Source: Microdochium bolleyi | Lineage: Eukaryota; Ascomycota; Sordariomycetes; Xylariales; Microdochiaceae | Reading direction: 5' to 3' | DNA: 64,000 nt | Assembly (NCBI GenBank): GCA_001566295.1 | Contig: KQ964258.1 | Coordinates: 558,001 to 622,000, forward strand | Part shown: positions 11,902 through 23,147 of the stretch, in pieces | How the letters are laid out: every line of letters begins with the position of its first letter | Numbering within the stretch: the stretch's first letter is position 1 | Translations under genes and position numbers: made by a program | Notes under the pieces: model-generated | What the model saw: the letters and a program-made list of their open reading frames with translations, nothing else | The model's database searches: none | Told to the model about the DNA's origin: nothing

Positions 11902-13687
11902 GAAGATTAGGAAGCCAGACGAGCTATGGAAGGCGTGAGTCGGCGTGAGTCAAGCGAGGTATCGCGTTGTCAGTTGGGAAAAAGCATTAATGTGTATGTC
12001 TGAGCATAGCAGCGAAAATATAAATAGCAGCTGACCCAGAAGTCCATAGCTACAATGCTTTCATGTTTGTGATGATTGAAGGTCGTGATCCAGCACAACG
12101 AACGCATTGTTCTTGATACCCTGGTAATCTGATTGTAGTGAGCCAACTACAACACACCCTGGCCAGCCGGCCTTATCTCTCGCTGGCCGATGGGCGTAGC
12201 ACGAGAAACACATGACCTCTGGAGGGTGGGGGGTGGACTGACTCGGGTGGACTGGCACCGCAACCGGCACTGGCAGGAGCAGCAGCACTGGCGAGACGGG
12301 GCTCCTTGGGAAGAGAGTTTGGGCTCGGTGGGCATCGTCCCACCTGGGAGCGAGAGATTGTAGCACCACATCATGCAACAGTCTACAGACTGGACGTGCT
12401 TGCTGCAGTGCGCGTTGCTGGGGTGGGGCGGGCGGTGGGCGCCCCACTGCTGTGAGCTGATCGGACCTTGATGGCTCGTCAGAGGGACGGGGAGCAGCAA
12501 ACTGCAGGTGCAGCAGCACCTACTGTGCCCTGGCGGCTGTGCCTGCCATGGCTCCCAAGTCTGCAACCTTGCTCGCAGCGATCGGTGACCCGCCCTGAGA
12601 TCAATGGCCTACCTTGACCAACCTGAAGATGGCATCCTCGCAGTGACAACTCGGGCACCAGACACACGCGACCCGAGCTTGAAGAGTCGAAGAGGGGCTG
12701 CTCCCCCTGGCACTCCAGGGCTGGCTTGGGCGGAAGGACACACGCGGCAGGAGCGACCCATGCGGCAGCCCCACCCCCGGACTGAGAAGGCCCCGTTTCC
12801 CCAGGTTTCGCGGCGTCGACGGCTTGCGACTGCATCACAGACCCTGGCACTGGCACTGTGGTGGTCACTCGACATGCCATGCATCCATATATGGAGCTGT
12901 GCGAAGCTGTGACGCACTCGTGCTTGCCGATCGACAATCGCACCACTGCGCTACCTGCCGCGCTCCGTGCCCTGGGGCACTGCAGGCGCGTCCGCACTGC
13001 TCGTCTTCGGGCCCTGATACACTGTCTCGACCTTTACCCCGCCCGCCCTCGAGCTTAGTCCCGGTGATTGGCTTTCCGTAGCTCTGAGCACTCGCCGGGT
13101 CGCCCGGGTACCTACCTCATAGCTCCCTCCTCCTCATCCGCCCATGATCAGCTGAGCACATGAGCACCACTTGCATTGTGGTAGACACGCAGCTTCCCCG
13201 CCCTTGGCCTCGAAGCTCGCTTCTCCTCACGCCAGGCCCCCCCGAGAGTCTCACCTTGACCAGGAAAGCATCGACGCCGGCCGCGTGCCATCGTACCCCT
13301 CTTTCTGATCCGTAAGTGTGTGTGTGTGCGTGCCTGTGCCCTTTTTCTACCCCTCTCGCGCTCCGTCCTCGTCAACTCTCCTCCTTCCCCTCTTCTTCCT
13401 CTTCCTCACTCACTCTCAAGTCACGCAACTCACAATATTGTCATCCCTCTGCAGCTCCACGCCGCAGACAAGCAACTTCACTCAATACTTCCTGGTAGTC
13501 GTCCTCACGAGGTACTTGCTCCCTGATTTCCAGCTCTCTCGAGTTACCCAACTCCGGCATGAGTCTGAGGAGCTACGTTGAGCCAAGGCCACTGTGAAAC
13601 TGACACGAGCATGGGCTAGACAACTGCCAATTCAGCCTATAAGCTTCTCTGCAAGTCATTGCTAGCAAAACACCACCCACTCCAACC
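11902..13687. other. Intergenic region with probable 5' UTR of the next gene
   Basis: No supported gene. The right part is pyrimidine-rich leader DNA. A GTAAGT donor at 13312 and a CTCTGCAG acceptor ending at 13454 could bound a 143-nt 5' UTR intron. Two short uORFs follow: 12 codons at 13559-13597 and Met-Gly-stop at 13611-13619. Confidence 0.5.
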
Positions 13688-14490
13688 ATGTCAGAGCCAC
13701 TGTCCAAGGTCGACTCCGCCGTCGACGGCCTTGAGCCTCTCCAGAAGATCGGCTCTGCTAGCGGCCCCAAGAAGGACCGCCGCCAGAGCTCCATCGTCGC
13801 TGGTGTCGCCAGCATCAAGGAGCTGTGTAAGTCTCCTCCACGCCCAGTTCTCCTTCGTGACTTCGCGCGCGCAAAGACTAATGTGGCCGACAGGGGAGAA
13901 CAAGACACCGCTGAAAATTGCTCCCGAGACGCAGAAGACGGGGTGGTATGTCACTCTCCCATGCTAACCGGGCCGCCGTCGTTCTCAGGAATGCTCACAA
14001 TCGGCCTTCTGCAGGAAAATCAACACCTCTTCCATGACGGTAGAAGAGAAGGACATATTAAAGAAGCCCCTTGTCACCCCGGTCGTCCGGGCCATTGACC
14101 TGCACTTCGCCCTCGGCTCCCACGTGACCGCCCGGAACAGGACAGGCGTCACAATCAAGGACGCCATGGACGCCATCCACAAGGTCAACAAGAAGAGGGT
14201 GAGTGACCAAGACATCTTGCTGCTTGGTTTGCAAGCGATCATCTCTGCCTGGGAACCGGATTCTCTCCGCCAGCAGAACGAGACTAACCCCCGTGCTGTA
14301 GGCCGACGACGAGATGGACAAGCCATACCTCGAGGGCTTCGAGTGGATGCCCTCTCACCACGAGTACTCCGAGCAGGAGCAGGAGCAGAAGGAGGCCGAC
14401 TGGCAAAGACTCTACGTCCACCTGACCTCGACACCCACTCTGCCCGCCATCGGCGGCGGCAAGAAGAAGAAGAACAAGGGCGGCGAGTAA
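13688..14490 (+). CDS. Small conserved fungal protein, possibly DUF6699-like
   Basis: Four exons (13688-13826, 13894-13945, 14015-14198, 14302-14490) join in frame to 187 residues, all with GT-AG introns of 67-103 nt. The N-terminus is low-complexity (MSEPLSKVDSAVDGLEPLQK...). The core (KPLVTPVVRAIDLHFALG, NRTGVTIKDAMDAIHKVNKK, PYLEGFEWMPSHH) resembles the fungal DUF6699 fold: a short beta core, then a helix after 'GVTI'. This assignment is from memory and tentative. The C-terminus is Glu/Gln- and Lys-rich and ends KKKKNKGGE. No signal peptide or membrane segment is present, so it is probably cytosolic or nuclear. Two splice junctions rebuild Trp codons, which supports the model. Function unknown. 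Confidence 0.8.
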
Positions 14491-15766
14491 ATGAAGCCCT
14501 CCACCTCCCCGCGCGATCCTCTCTCAGCATCGAAACCTCACCTATCATTCCTCGGAGGGAGTAAGTGGCAAGTAGGCGGCACTCTGACTATGCTTCCGAG
14601 TGCCACCTTACTGCCTCTTCACAACCCCTCCCAGTGTGTTGTACTGTACTACTACTATTACTGCTACCGCGCACGGCGTCAATATCCGGGATATCTGTGA
14701 TCGATGGCTTTGGATGGCAAAGAGCGACGTGCTGCGTGTGTGTTTGTGAAGTTCTCTCGCTGCACACATACAGATACGCAGCACGCCCCTTTGCCCGGAC
14801 GGATCATTGTGGACTAAACTACCCGCTTCTTTCGGCGCCATGTGCTGCTACCTTTGTAACAATGGCCTCCTTCTCCTCACCACCACTAGTTCAGCAGCTA
14901 GATCATCTGTAACGCAATATCACTCGGAGGGTCTGGCTGCATTCTGTCACGTTGTCTTGATTGTGATGTGTGCATGGATATATGGAGTAGTCTTGTCAGT
15001 GTCTGCCCCATCCCGTCATTGCTGATATAGACCAACTACAAGGCCTTGGACCAGCTACCTTGGTCGTAGAGACTTTGCTGGGCCATGTCCCTCTGTCACG
15101 CGTCCTGCCTATTTCTACACACATCGCCCCCTGGCTTTCCTGATTATCCCTCGGACATGGGTGTCTCACTGACCAGAATGTGCATTTCTGCACACATGTC
15201 TGGCCATCTCTTCTGTCAGAATGCTCAGAAACCCGAGCTGTAATCTTCTTGCCTCGGAGCATTGCTGCTCTGCTCTCGGTCCCGGTTTTCGTCCAATTGC
15301 TGCTGCCCTACCACGCACACACGATCCCAGGTCGTTTCTCTATCCCCTCAGATCCCGCCGGGAATACCACCTCCCACGGATGAATGAATATCTTTGACGT
15401 GCCGCGTAGACTTGATCATTCCTCCCCACGCTCTCGTTTAGGGTATTCCAATGGACTCTCATGGCAAGGAACACACACACACACAGAGCTCCTCCGAGCA
15501 CGGAGAATAATTCCGCAGGCACTCGCCTTTGTCTTGGGCATATCTCGGTCGTGATGCAAGTGTAGGTATGGTACGACGAGATTGCCCTCGCGTGAACCAA
15601 TATGTACAGTGAAGATTTTAAAAACAACAAACGCCGTCCTCGCCTACTCCTGGCATAATGTCTCCTTGTCTAAATCATCGTGTTCTCGTCACCCATCACC
15701 AGCGTCTTGTATTTCCCTCTTTTCTCTTTCCTCTTTTCTTTTTCTGGTTCGTCTCCCCCAGCCCGC
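14491..15766. other. Convergent intergenic region
   Basis: Lies between the 3' ends of the small DUF6699-like gene (+) and the nuclease (-). It contains 3' UTR DNA, a CA dinucleotide run near 15473-15485 and no open frame with recognisable content. Confidence 0.6.
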
Positions 15767-16797
15767 CTACGCACCCTGCATCGGGCCGCCGACCCAGCTG
15801 GGCACCGTCTCGAGATAGACGTCGCGCTGGCGGTAGCTGCCCTCGACGAGGCGGTTGAACCAGGTGGCCATGCGCAGCGCGGCCTTTGCGGTCTGCACCT
15901 CGACGATATACCCGGCGCCCTTTGCGTAGCCGCTGGTGGCGAGGTCCGTGCCGTTGAAGACCTGCGAGTAGACGTAGTCGCAGGTCCACTCGTTTGTGTC
16001 GCGGGCCCACTCCATCGCGCAGCGCTGCGGCGTGCCCGGGTCGCTGCAGGCCAGCATCTCGGCCGTCGAGGTGATGTAGCTGTCGGCGCGCAGGCGCTTG
16101 AGGGTGTCCCTGAAGAAGGGCTGGATCGTGTCGTTGGAGAAGGACTTGACGCCGGCTTTGGCGTAGATGATGGCGCCGTCCCAGACCGAGTGCAGGTTCG
16201 TGGCGGTGCCGTTGAAGGTGACGTTGAAGCCGTTGCCGCCCGCCGCGATGCCCGAGACGTGCAGGGGCTGGGTGACGTCCGAGGTGAAGTGGGCGAGGAA
16301 TTTGACGGCGTTGGCGCACGTCTCGTCCTCGCCGTTGCGGATCTTGCCGAGCTTGGCGCGCTGGATGCAGCCCTTTGCGATCTCGGTCTGGTTCGTGAGC
16401 GCGCTGACGATGCAGCCGGCCTTTGTGCAGTCGCGGTTGAAGTGGACGTTGCACACGGCGGGCGGGCTGTCGGCCGGGTCGATGTAGTGCCAGGTGTTTG
16501 TGTAGGCGCCCTGCGGCGTCTTGCGGTAGCCGTCGGCCCAGGCGCCGACGCGGCCGAGCGAGCCCTGCGCCGAGGGCTCGAGCAGCTGCTTGATGATCTG
16601 CTTGGTCCAGGGGTTCAGGAGCTCGTCGGCGGCGTAGGCGATCTGCTGGTGGACTGTACGATACGAGAGAGCGGCATGATTTAGCGAAAAGAACAGACGG
16701 CAACCAACAGGGGAGTCCACATACCATCAGTGTTCCATGCCAGCCCGGGCCCCGCGAGGGCGGCGCTGGCAATGGCGGCGGCTTGGACGACGCGCAT
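15767..16797 (-). CDS. Secreted S1/P1-type nuclease
   Basis: Exons 16797-16725 and 16653-15767 (minus) give 319 residues. A signal peptide (MRVVQAAAIASAALAGPGLA) should be cleaved so that Trp21 becomes the mature N-terminus. In S1/P1 nucleases that N-terminal Trp is itself a zinc ligand, and here W21 and H26 reproduce the W1/H6 spacing. Other zinc-site motifs are GAWADGYR, NTWHYID, FLAHFTSDVTQPLH and NLHSVWDGAI. Several NxT sequons and Cys residues fit a secreted glycoprotein. Expected activity is zinc-dependent hydrolysis of single-stranded DNA/RNA and 3'-nucleotides in acidic surroundings, usually for phosphate or nucleotide scavenging. The length is near the P1/S1 family (about 270 mature residues). 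The single intron lies between the codons for the first two zinc ligands. Confidence 0.96.
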
Positions 16798-17611
16798 CTT
16801 GGCTGGTTGGGTGTGATCGACGAGGCTGTCCCGTGTACAATGAAGGATGAGGGCGACAGGAGAGCAGGGTCAGACGGAGGGGGACAACAGTCTCGAGGGG
16901 CAGATCTGGAGGAGGAGCCAGAGATGTTTTTGTACTCTGCTGCATTCCTCGGCGACCGCCTCTCTCCGTGCCTGCAAGGATGGAGACCCCGGAGAGCACA
17001 TTGCCGATTCCCGCGCCGCCGGCCTCGCCGGGCGATGGACGTGCAGATTGCTGATCGGAGCTGACAGTCTTATTTTTTTGCTCGGAGGGCCCCGACGGGC
17101 GCTGGAGGTCACGATGGGAGTTGCCTGTTTGGTCGTAGCGAGCAGCCGGGGTTGGGGCCGCCCTGGAGGTGCCCCAGTCGAGCCCGGTATCGCCTGTAAT
17201 CGGACGCTGATGCCCGTTCTGCTGGCGCTGATTGGCTGGGATGCCCTCTCTCTCTGGCAGGGGACGGGCAGGGCTGTGGAGATTGGGGCCAAGCCAGCGA
17301 GGGACCTGACTGTTTGAGTCTAGTTGTGCGGAGGACTTGCCGTGCAAGCTCGATTCCTGCCAGTACCCCCCATCGTACGCACTGCAGCTACAGCCCCATG
17401 GCCAGCCGTCATCTTATGTTCGCGAAGCCCGCCATAACTAGAGCAGTTTTGATGTGCCCTCCGCGCACTTCCGCCGGTCACCGCTTGCCGCTGCCAGGCC
17501 CGCGTCTTCCGACGACATGGACTGCTGCCTCTTATCGTCCCAGGTGTCATTTCATCGCCATAGCTCTCGTATCCTAGTAGTCCCAGTTGCAGTGCACGGT
17601 GGCTCCCCGCA
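16798..17611. other. Intergenic region upstream of the nuclease
   Basis: About 0.8 kb between two minus-strand genes. It serves as nuclease promoter and fumarylacetoacetase 3' flank. Open frames on both strands (156 and 206 codons) are shadows of GC-rich composition and carry no motif. Confidence 0.6.
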
Positions 17612-19114
17612 TCACGGCAGACCAGTCTGTATCCTCCCCACGCACTCGCCGAACCCGACCCGGCTGCCGCTCTCGCCGCACGTGCCGCGCAGCACGACCG
17701 AGTCCCCGTCCTTGAGGAACGTCCGCACCTCCATCCCCGCCAGCATAATCTCCTTCTTGCCGCTCTCCGTCATCTCCAGCAGGCTGCCCTTCTCCCGCTC
17801 CCCCGTGCCGCTGATCGTGCCCGACCCCAGCATGTCCCCCGTGCTCATTGGGCACCCGCCCAGCGTGTGGTGCGCGATCATCTGCGGGAACGACCACAGC
17901 AGGTTCTTGGCCGACGTCGTGCCGATCGTCGTGAGGTCGCCCTCCGGTGCTGCAGGGTGCAAATGTGCTTAGCGGGGATTCTCTGCGATGAAAGTCTACA
18001 GACGGCACAAGATTGAATGTTTGAGAAGAAGAAGAACAAAAAAAAGTACAGCATAATTCTGGAACTTACTGATGAGGTCAACCTCCAGCTTGATATCAAA
18101 CATCCCTCCCTTGCCCCCGGACCCGCCGGCCCGCTCCCGGAGATACTCCTGCACGCCCTCGTCGCCGAGCGGGTTCTCGATGCCGCGGCACCGGAACGGC
18201 TCGAGCGCGTCGGCCAGCACGACCCACGGGCTGATGGTGCTGCCAAAGTTCTTGGAGTTGAACGGCCCGAGGGGCACGTACTCCCACGCCTGGATGTCGC
18301 GCGCGCTCCAGTCGTTGAGCAGCACGTAGCCAAAGATGTGACCCTCGTCCGCCTCGTCGACCTTGATGGCGCGGCCCATCTCGTTTGGTCGCGAGATGAA
18401 GCACCCGAGCTCGAGCTCAAAGTCGAGCTTCCTGCACGGTGCCGTGATGGGCTTCTTGGGCGTTGCGGACGGGTCGAGCAGGATCTGGCCCTTGGGGCGG
18501 GAGATCGGGGTCCCGCTGACGACGATGCTCGAGGCACGGCCGTGGTAGCCCACGGGCAGGTGGGTGTAGTTTGGCTGCAGCGCGTTGTCGGCGCCGCGGA
18601 ACATGACGCCGACGTGGTGCGCGTGGTGGTAGCCGGCGTAGAAGTCGGTGTAGTCGCCAATCTGCATGGGCAGGTTCATGCGCACGTCGCGCCGGTGGAT
18701 CAGGGCCTGCGCGCGGAGGGCCTCGGCGTCGCGGAGGGCCTGCGGCCGCGACGTGGCCTCGGACAGCAGGTCTTGCAGGGCGGCGCGGACCTGTCTGTGC
18801 ACGGGGCGACCGAGGGCCGCGAAGGCGTTGAGGGTCGGCTGGCTGAAGACATCTTTGCTGCTGCTACCACCGCCGCCGTCGCCGTCGCTGCCCTGGAGGG
18901 ACGGGAAGACCTCGGCAAAGGGGAAGTCGGCGGACCGCGACAGCGCGCGGAGGTCGAGCACGTAGTCCCCAATGGCAACGGCCGGGCGCGGCGTGTTGTC
19001 GTGGCGGCTCCGGATGATGCCGAACGGGATGTTGGCCAGCGAGAAGGGGCTCTCGGGCGGGCACTCGGGCACCCAGGTCTTCCCCGGTGTAGAGACTGCC
19101 GACGCCGACGCCAT
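17612..19114 (-). CDS. fahA: Fumarylacetoacetase
   Basis: Exons 19114-18070 and 17949-17612 (minus) total exactly 461 codons (460 residues). The enzyme hydrolyses 4-fumarylacetoacetate to fumarate and acetoacetate, the last step of phenylalanine/tyrosine catabolism, in the cytosol. Visible signatures are SPFSLANIPFGII near the N-terminus, the catalytic/metal segment DFYAGYHHAHHVG (about residues 155-168), YHGRASSIVVSGTPI, the acidic metal ligands in LDFELELGCF (about 231), LNDWSARDIQAWEYVPLG (about 268) and LLWSFPQMIAHHTLGGC. The C-terminus is slightly unusual (ECVGRIQTGLP). ATG 19114 fits the family N-terminus, although the frame stays open to an ATG at 19384. Genes for other tyrosine-catabolic enzymes (hmgA, maiA) are not adjacent here. 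The long plus-strand frame opposite is a shadow. Confidence 0.96.
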
Positions 19115-19773
19115 GGCACGATACTGGTGAAGTGGAAGACGCAGATGGTGATGTTGCCGAGGCAAGAGCTGGGTTGGTGTTAGTCTCGAGGACCGGCTTC
19201 GGGCTGTGATGGAGACGGGGTCCCTGTGGCGACTGGTGCTGCAAGTCTGCACGCGGAGAGCAAGCTTGCCGATTCTTAAACCCGCTGGATGTAGAAGAGA
19301 TGTTCGTGGCAGACAGGCCATGTCCGTTCTCCCGAAGGGGTGCCAGAGGAAGACTGCGAGGTGAGCTGTTGCTCGAGACGACAATCATGCCCCCCGCGCG
19401 CGCCGGCGCATGCCGTGCGGCAACTCCCCCTCCCCCGCAAAACACGCTCGACCCCCGCCCGCCGCGTCCGGCTACGAACGGGGCTCCACCACGGAACGCT
19501 CGCCGCTCCGAGCTCGGGATCTGAGGGCACCTTTCCGAAGATGGTGATCTTGTCCCTCCACTCGCCAAGATTGTGCGTTCTGGCCTGCAGCGCGCATGCT
19601 GTGATACATTCTCAATCCGTCCCTTTGTCTGTGACAAAACAATCCAATGCTTCTTCATTACCTCTGCTAATCATTACTCGCTACTTGATATTGATCCGTC
19701 GCCATTCTGAACTGCTTACCCCGGACGTATCGACGTCTCCAGCACAAGCCCAAGACCCTGACATGAAACAAGT
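19115..19773. other. Intergenic region upstream of fumarylacetoacetase
   Basis: Promoter side of the fumarylacetoacetase gene and 3' flank of the DUF676 gene. The stretch 19115-19384 is open in frame with fumarylacetoacetase and could encode an alternative basic N-terminal extension. Nothing else is recognised. Confidence 0.5.
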
Positions 19774-21815
19774 TTAAGAAGACGCCTTCACCACAGTCTC
19801 GGCTTCCGGCTTCGTCTCTGCACCTGCAGTAGCAGCTCCCTCCGTCTCCGACTTCTCCACGGGCCGCTGAGACTCTGGAGCGGCACCTTCCTGAGTCTCG
19901 CCCTCGGCCTTCTTGCCATCAGCTTCATCCGTGGCCCCTTGCTTCTTGCCCCAGATGTTGACAGTGGGCATGGTCGGCATGGTCGGCATATCGGGCATCT
20001 GTCGGGGAATGAACGACTTGAAGCTCGGCCCCGACGGCATCTGTGGCATCTGCGGCATGCTCGGCATATCGGGCAGCTTGGTCGGCACGTACGACTTGAC
20101 GCCCGTGCCCGCCTGCTGCGCGACGCCCATGAGGTAGCGCATGTACGTCTGCTTCTCGTCTGCCCCGGCCTGTGCCATAAGCGGGTCCTCCTGGCCGTCG
20201 GTGGGCAAGGGGACCATGGATGCTGCCGCCGCGATGTCCATGGGCGACTCGTCTGGGAAGAGGTTGTCGTCGTTGTCATCGTCGTCCTCTCGCGGCTCAG
20301 CCAGCTGCGCCAGAGTCTTCTCGTCGGTGCTCTCCTCGGGGATGTTGTCCGTCCTCGGGATTTCCTTGCCGTCTTCGGTCGTCGAGACTGGCTCCTCGAT
20401 CGGCTCGGGTGAGGCCTTGGCAGCCAGGCCAATCTCGTCAACAATCTCAGACTCGTCATTGAACCATTCTACCACGAGTTCGCTTGCGCGGGCAGTCATT
20501 TTGTCGTAGCCCTTGTTCATCTCGGGGATAAACATGCTCATGTGGGCCTGGACTTCTTCCTCAGCCTCCTCAATGACCTGGCGCGTGAACAGGGAGTACG
20601 ACTTGTGCTCAGTCGGTGGGATCGCGCAGAATGTCCGCTCCGGCACAAAATACCCTCCGCTCCAGACTCCATTTTCGCCCAGCGAAGTATAGAAGTCGTG
20701 AATGCCGATGCCCTGGAGAGAGCCTAGTCTCAAAAGGCGATGGCTGAGCTCCTGCTGCTTCATGAGAGCGCCGACGAAAGTGAAGTGGTCAGAGAGATAC
20801 TCGAACGACCGTCCGACATTGCCGCGGTTGATGTACGCCAGGCCCTGGCTGAGCGTATCAATGCCTTGCTGATATCCTTCCTTGACGGAGTCCTTGTTGA
20901 GATTGCGCATGCTCTTCATACCGTCCATGATTTGCTGGCGGTGGATGTAGGCTGCGACGCCACCGGCTGCGATAGCACCAACTGTGCCTGACCTTACTGC
21001 TATGAGCTGCCAGCCCTTCCAGGCATTCTTGGAAGTTGACGAGGACGCCGCTACTCTGGGTGCCCTCGTCGCCGAGCTGGCGAGCGTCTTCTTCGCGAAC
21101 GCAGATGGGGCTGCAGAAAGGGCCGTCATGACGTTGAATACGCTGCTGACTTTCTGGTAGTTGGAGAATGCTCCATACACGAACATGGACCGCGCAAGGC
21201 CGTTGAAAGGCGTATCAAAGGTGAGGACACCTTGGATCAGTGGGAAGACGGGAGGGGCATCTCCATCTGCTGCCTTGTTGGCAAGTCTCTCGTTGAGAAC
21301 AAGCAGTGTTGTGTCGGCAGCAACGAAACCTCTGTGATCCAGCGTTAGTTGATATGAAGTCAAGGTGGTAGTCTTTTGCAAATAGGGTTCAACCTACCCC
21401 ATGGAGTGCGCAACCAGAATGACTCCCACGTCCCGGTCATGTGGAGGCCAGGGCTTCTCGCTGTGCTGCTTGCGCACGTCCATCACCTTCTCCTTCAGCC
21501 TGCAAGTGCTGTCAGCTTACCTCTTGCGTACTGCGAAGAAGGCAGGACTACTTACCAACTCAGCAGTGACTCCGAGCACTGCCCCAGCTCGCCTTTTGTG
21601 TCGTACTTGGGGTACACGATAGACTCGACATTGTGGTCGGGCAGCTTGGCAGACACTTGCTTCTGGAGATCATCCGGAAAGTTCTTGAAGGTGTTGTCAT
21701 TGCCCTGTGGAGTGGAAGGGGAAAGTCAGGATATGTTCACAGATGTGCTGTTGGCAGATTGAAAGTGGCTCGCCTTGAAGCCGTGTATAAAACACAGCAA
21801 TAGCGTTCGCGGCAT
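19774..21815 (-). CDS. DUF676-type serine hydrolase (lipase-like) with repetitive C-terminal tail
   Basis: Exons 21815-21774, 21704-21556, 21499-21398 and 21331-19774 (minus) give 616 residues. The N-terminus is an alpha/beta-hydrolase: CFIHGFKGNDNTF holds the oxyanion strand, and VILVAHSMGGFVAADT holds the GxSxG-like nucleophile elbow (Ser at about residue 96). A later FDTPFNGLA follows the DUF676 pattern. A short hydrophobic stretch (GTVGAIAAGGVAAYI) may contact membrane. The last third is acidic and low-complexity and contains a repeat of Met-Pro units (LPDMPSMPQMPQMP ... MPDMPTMPTMPTV). Related fungal proteins are annotated as putative serine esterases or lipases; substrate and location are unknown. 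Intron 1 appears to use a GC donor (AAG|GCGAGC), needed to give the conserved HGFKGND junction; the other introns are GT-AG. Confidence 0.92.
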
Positions 21816-23147
21816 GATGAAAGCGCGGGTTGATATTAAAGATGAGTGTCGCTGGATCTTTGGGATTAGTCGGGCACGCAACATAGATACGTGGGTATTT
21901 TCCCGAGGCGAGTACAGTTGTATCCCTGCAAAGTGCAAGAGATTAATGGATATCGAGAAGAATGAGCCAAATATCTGGATCGAGGTGGGGTGGCGAGAGG
22001 GAAGAGGCTTTTATTGATGTACCTCTAGGGTCTGGCAGGGTGCATCAGTCCTTGGTGCCCAGATAAGCATAACGATGCGATGGCATCGATCGCGATTTCG
22101 CAAGATCTGACGGGAGGCGTCACTTACAGGACAGGGGGGGACGGATGCAGATGTGGATGTGGATGGCGACAGCCGAGCACTAGCCACAGGTTTCACATGC
22201 GAGGTTCGAGGAAGGAAAACAAGGCAAGAGAACAGGCGGTACAGGGATTGCGGGAGCGATGAGATGTGGCTTTGCTTTGCAATATAATAGAGTTTCTCTG
22301 CCCGCACGCCTGGGTCCGGCTGCTGGCAACGTCAGGGTCGTGGGTGATGCAGTATCGGTGCGTGGGTGTGGGAACGGCAGCCGGGAACCACCCAAACAAG
22401 CCATGTGCAGCCTGGCAGGAGCGGGCATGCGGACTCTGGTGGAGGAAGCAGCTCTCTCTCGACGAGGTGGTGGTGGCGAGCTGCCAACTTTCCCGTCACA
22501 CTGGCAAAAGGGCCAGCCACGATATGCTGCCGCTACGTCATAGGAGATCTAGCATGACGTGGCGCAGTCACCACTCGAGGCCACTCCTTCCCGGCAGGCT
22601 GCTTGCCACAATGCCGCTGTGCACATTCCAAACCTCTTGTGGGACTTCTCCCAGACGACTGACCGTCGCCGTTTTTGTGCCGTTGATCTTCATCGCCTCG
22701 TCGTCTTCGTGGATGAGCCCATACAGCTGTGTCTCCGTTTTGGGGCTTGCTTATGTACGACTCACACTCTTGGAGCTCGTGGCAACAAAGAACAGCAATT
22801 GTTGCCACGAGCTTCAAGTCCATCCCACACGCTAGTATCCTCATACCTATATTGGTCAAGTAGTCGGTGTTGTGGACTTCAATTCGGATTGTGGCGGCGT
22901 TTCACGATTCAAATCACATTCTCTGAAAATTTTGGGAAACTTTTGAAATTTGCTATTTCTACAATCTGTCGGGGCTCGGACACATCTCGCGCTGAAGAGG
23001 CGACAGAGATTACATTTTGGTCGGCAGTACAGGAGCCTTTTTCAAGGAATAACATGAAATGTCATGACATCGTGACAATAAAAACAAAGGCAATATCGCT
23101 AGTGACAAGCTGAAGGAATCAAATGGGAAAACAATGTCGCCGCTGCC
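21816..23147. other. Intergenic region containing a 20-bp hairpin
   Basis: Lies upstream of the DUF676 gene and downstream of the LEA gene. It has an AT-richer part at about 22850-23110 and a strong inverted repeat (listed separately). The 189-codon plus frame at 22266-22835 has no recognisable content and runs across the hairpin, so it is not called as a gene. Confidence 0.6.
22769..22818 (+). repeat. 20-bp inverted repeat with 10-nt loop
   Basis: The left arm (22769-22788, CTTGGAGCTCGTGGCAACAA) and right arm (22799-22818, TTGTTGCCACGAGCTTCAAG) are complementary at 19 of 20 positions, separated by AGAACAGCAA. As plus-strand RNA the one odd pair is a G-U wobble, so all 20 pairs can form. Minus-strand RNA would have an A-C mismatch. 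The loop and arms lie outside any supported CDS. Confidence 0.85.

Noticed and set aside
15680..16684. 334-codon plus-strand frame
   Set aside because: Exact antisense shadow of the S1/P1 nuclease, created by its strong third-position GC bias.
17330..17400. Possible tRNA-like B-box (CTCGATTCC)
   Set aside because: No matching A-box or cloverleaf arms upstream; chance similarity.
18017..19183. 388-codon plus-strand frame
   Set aside because: Antisense shadow of fumarylacetoacetase; the minus strand has full family conservation.
22266..22835. 189-codon plus-strand frame
   Set aside because: No motif and it runs through the hairpin at 22769-22818, whose constraint is structural rather than coding.
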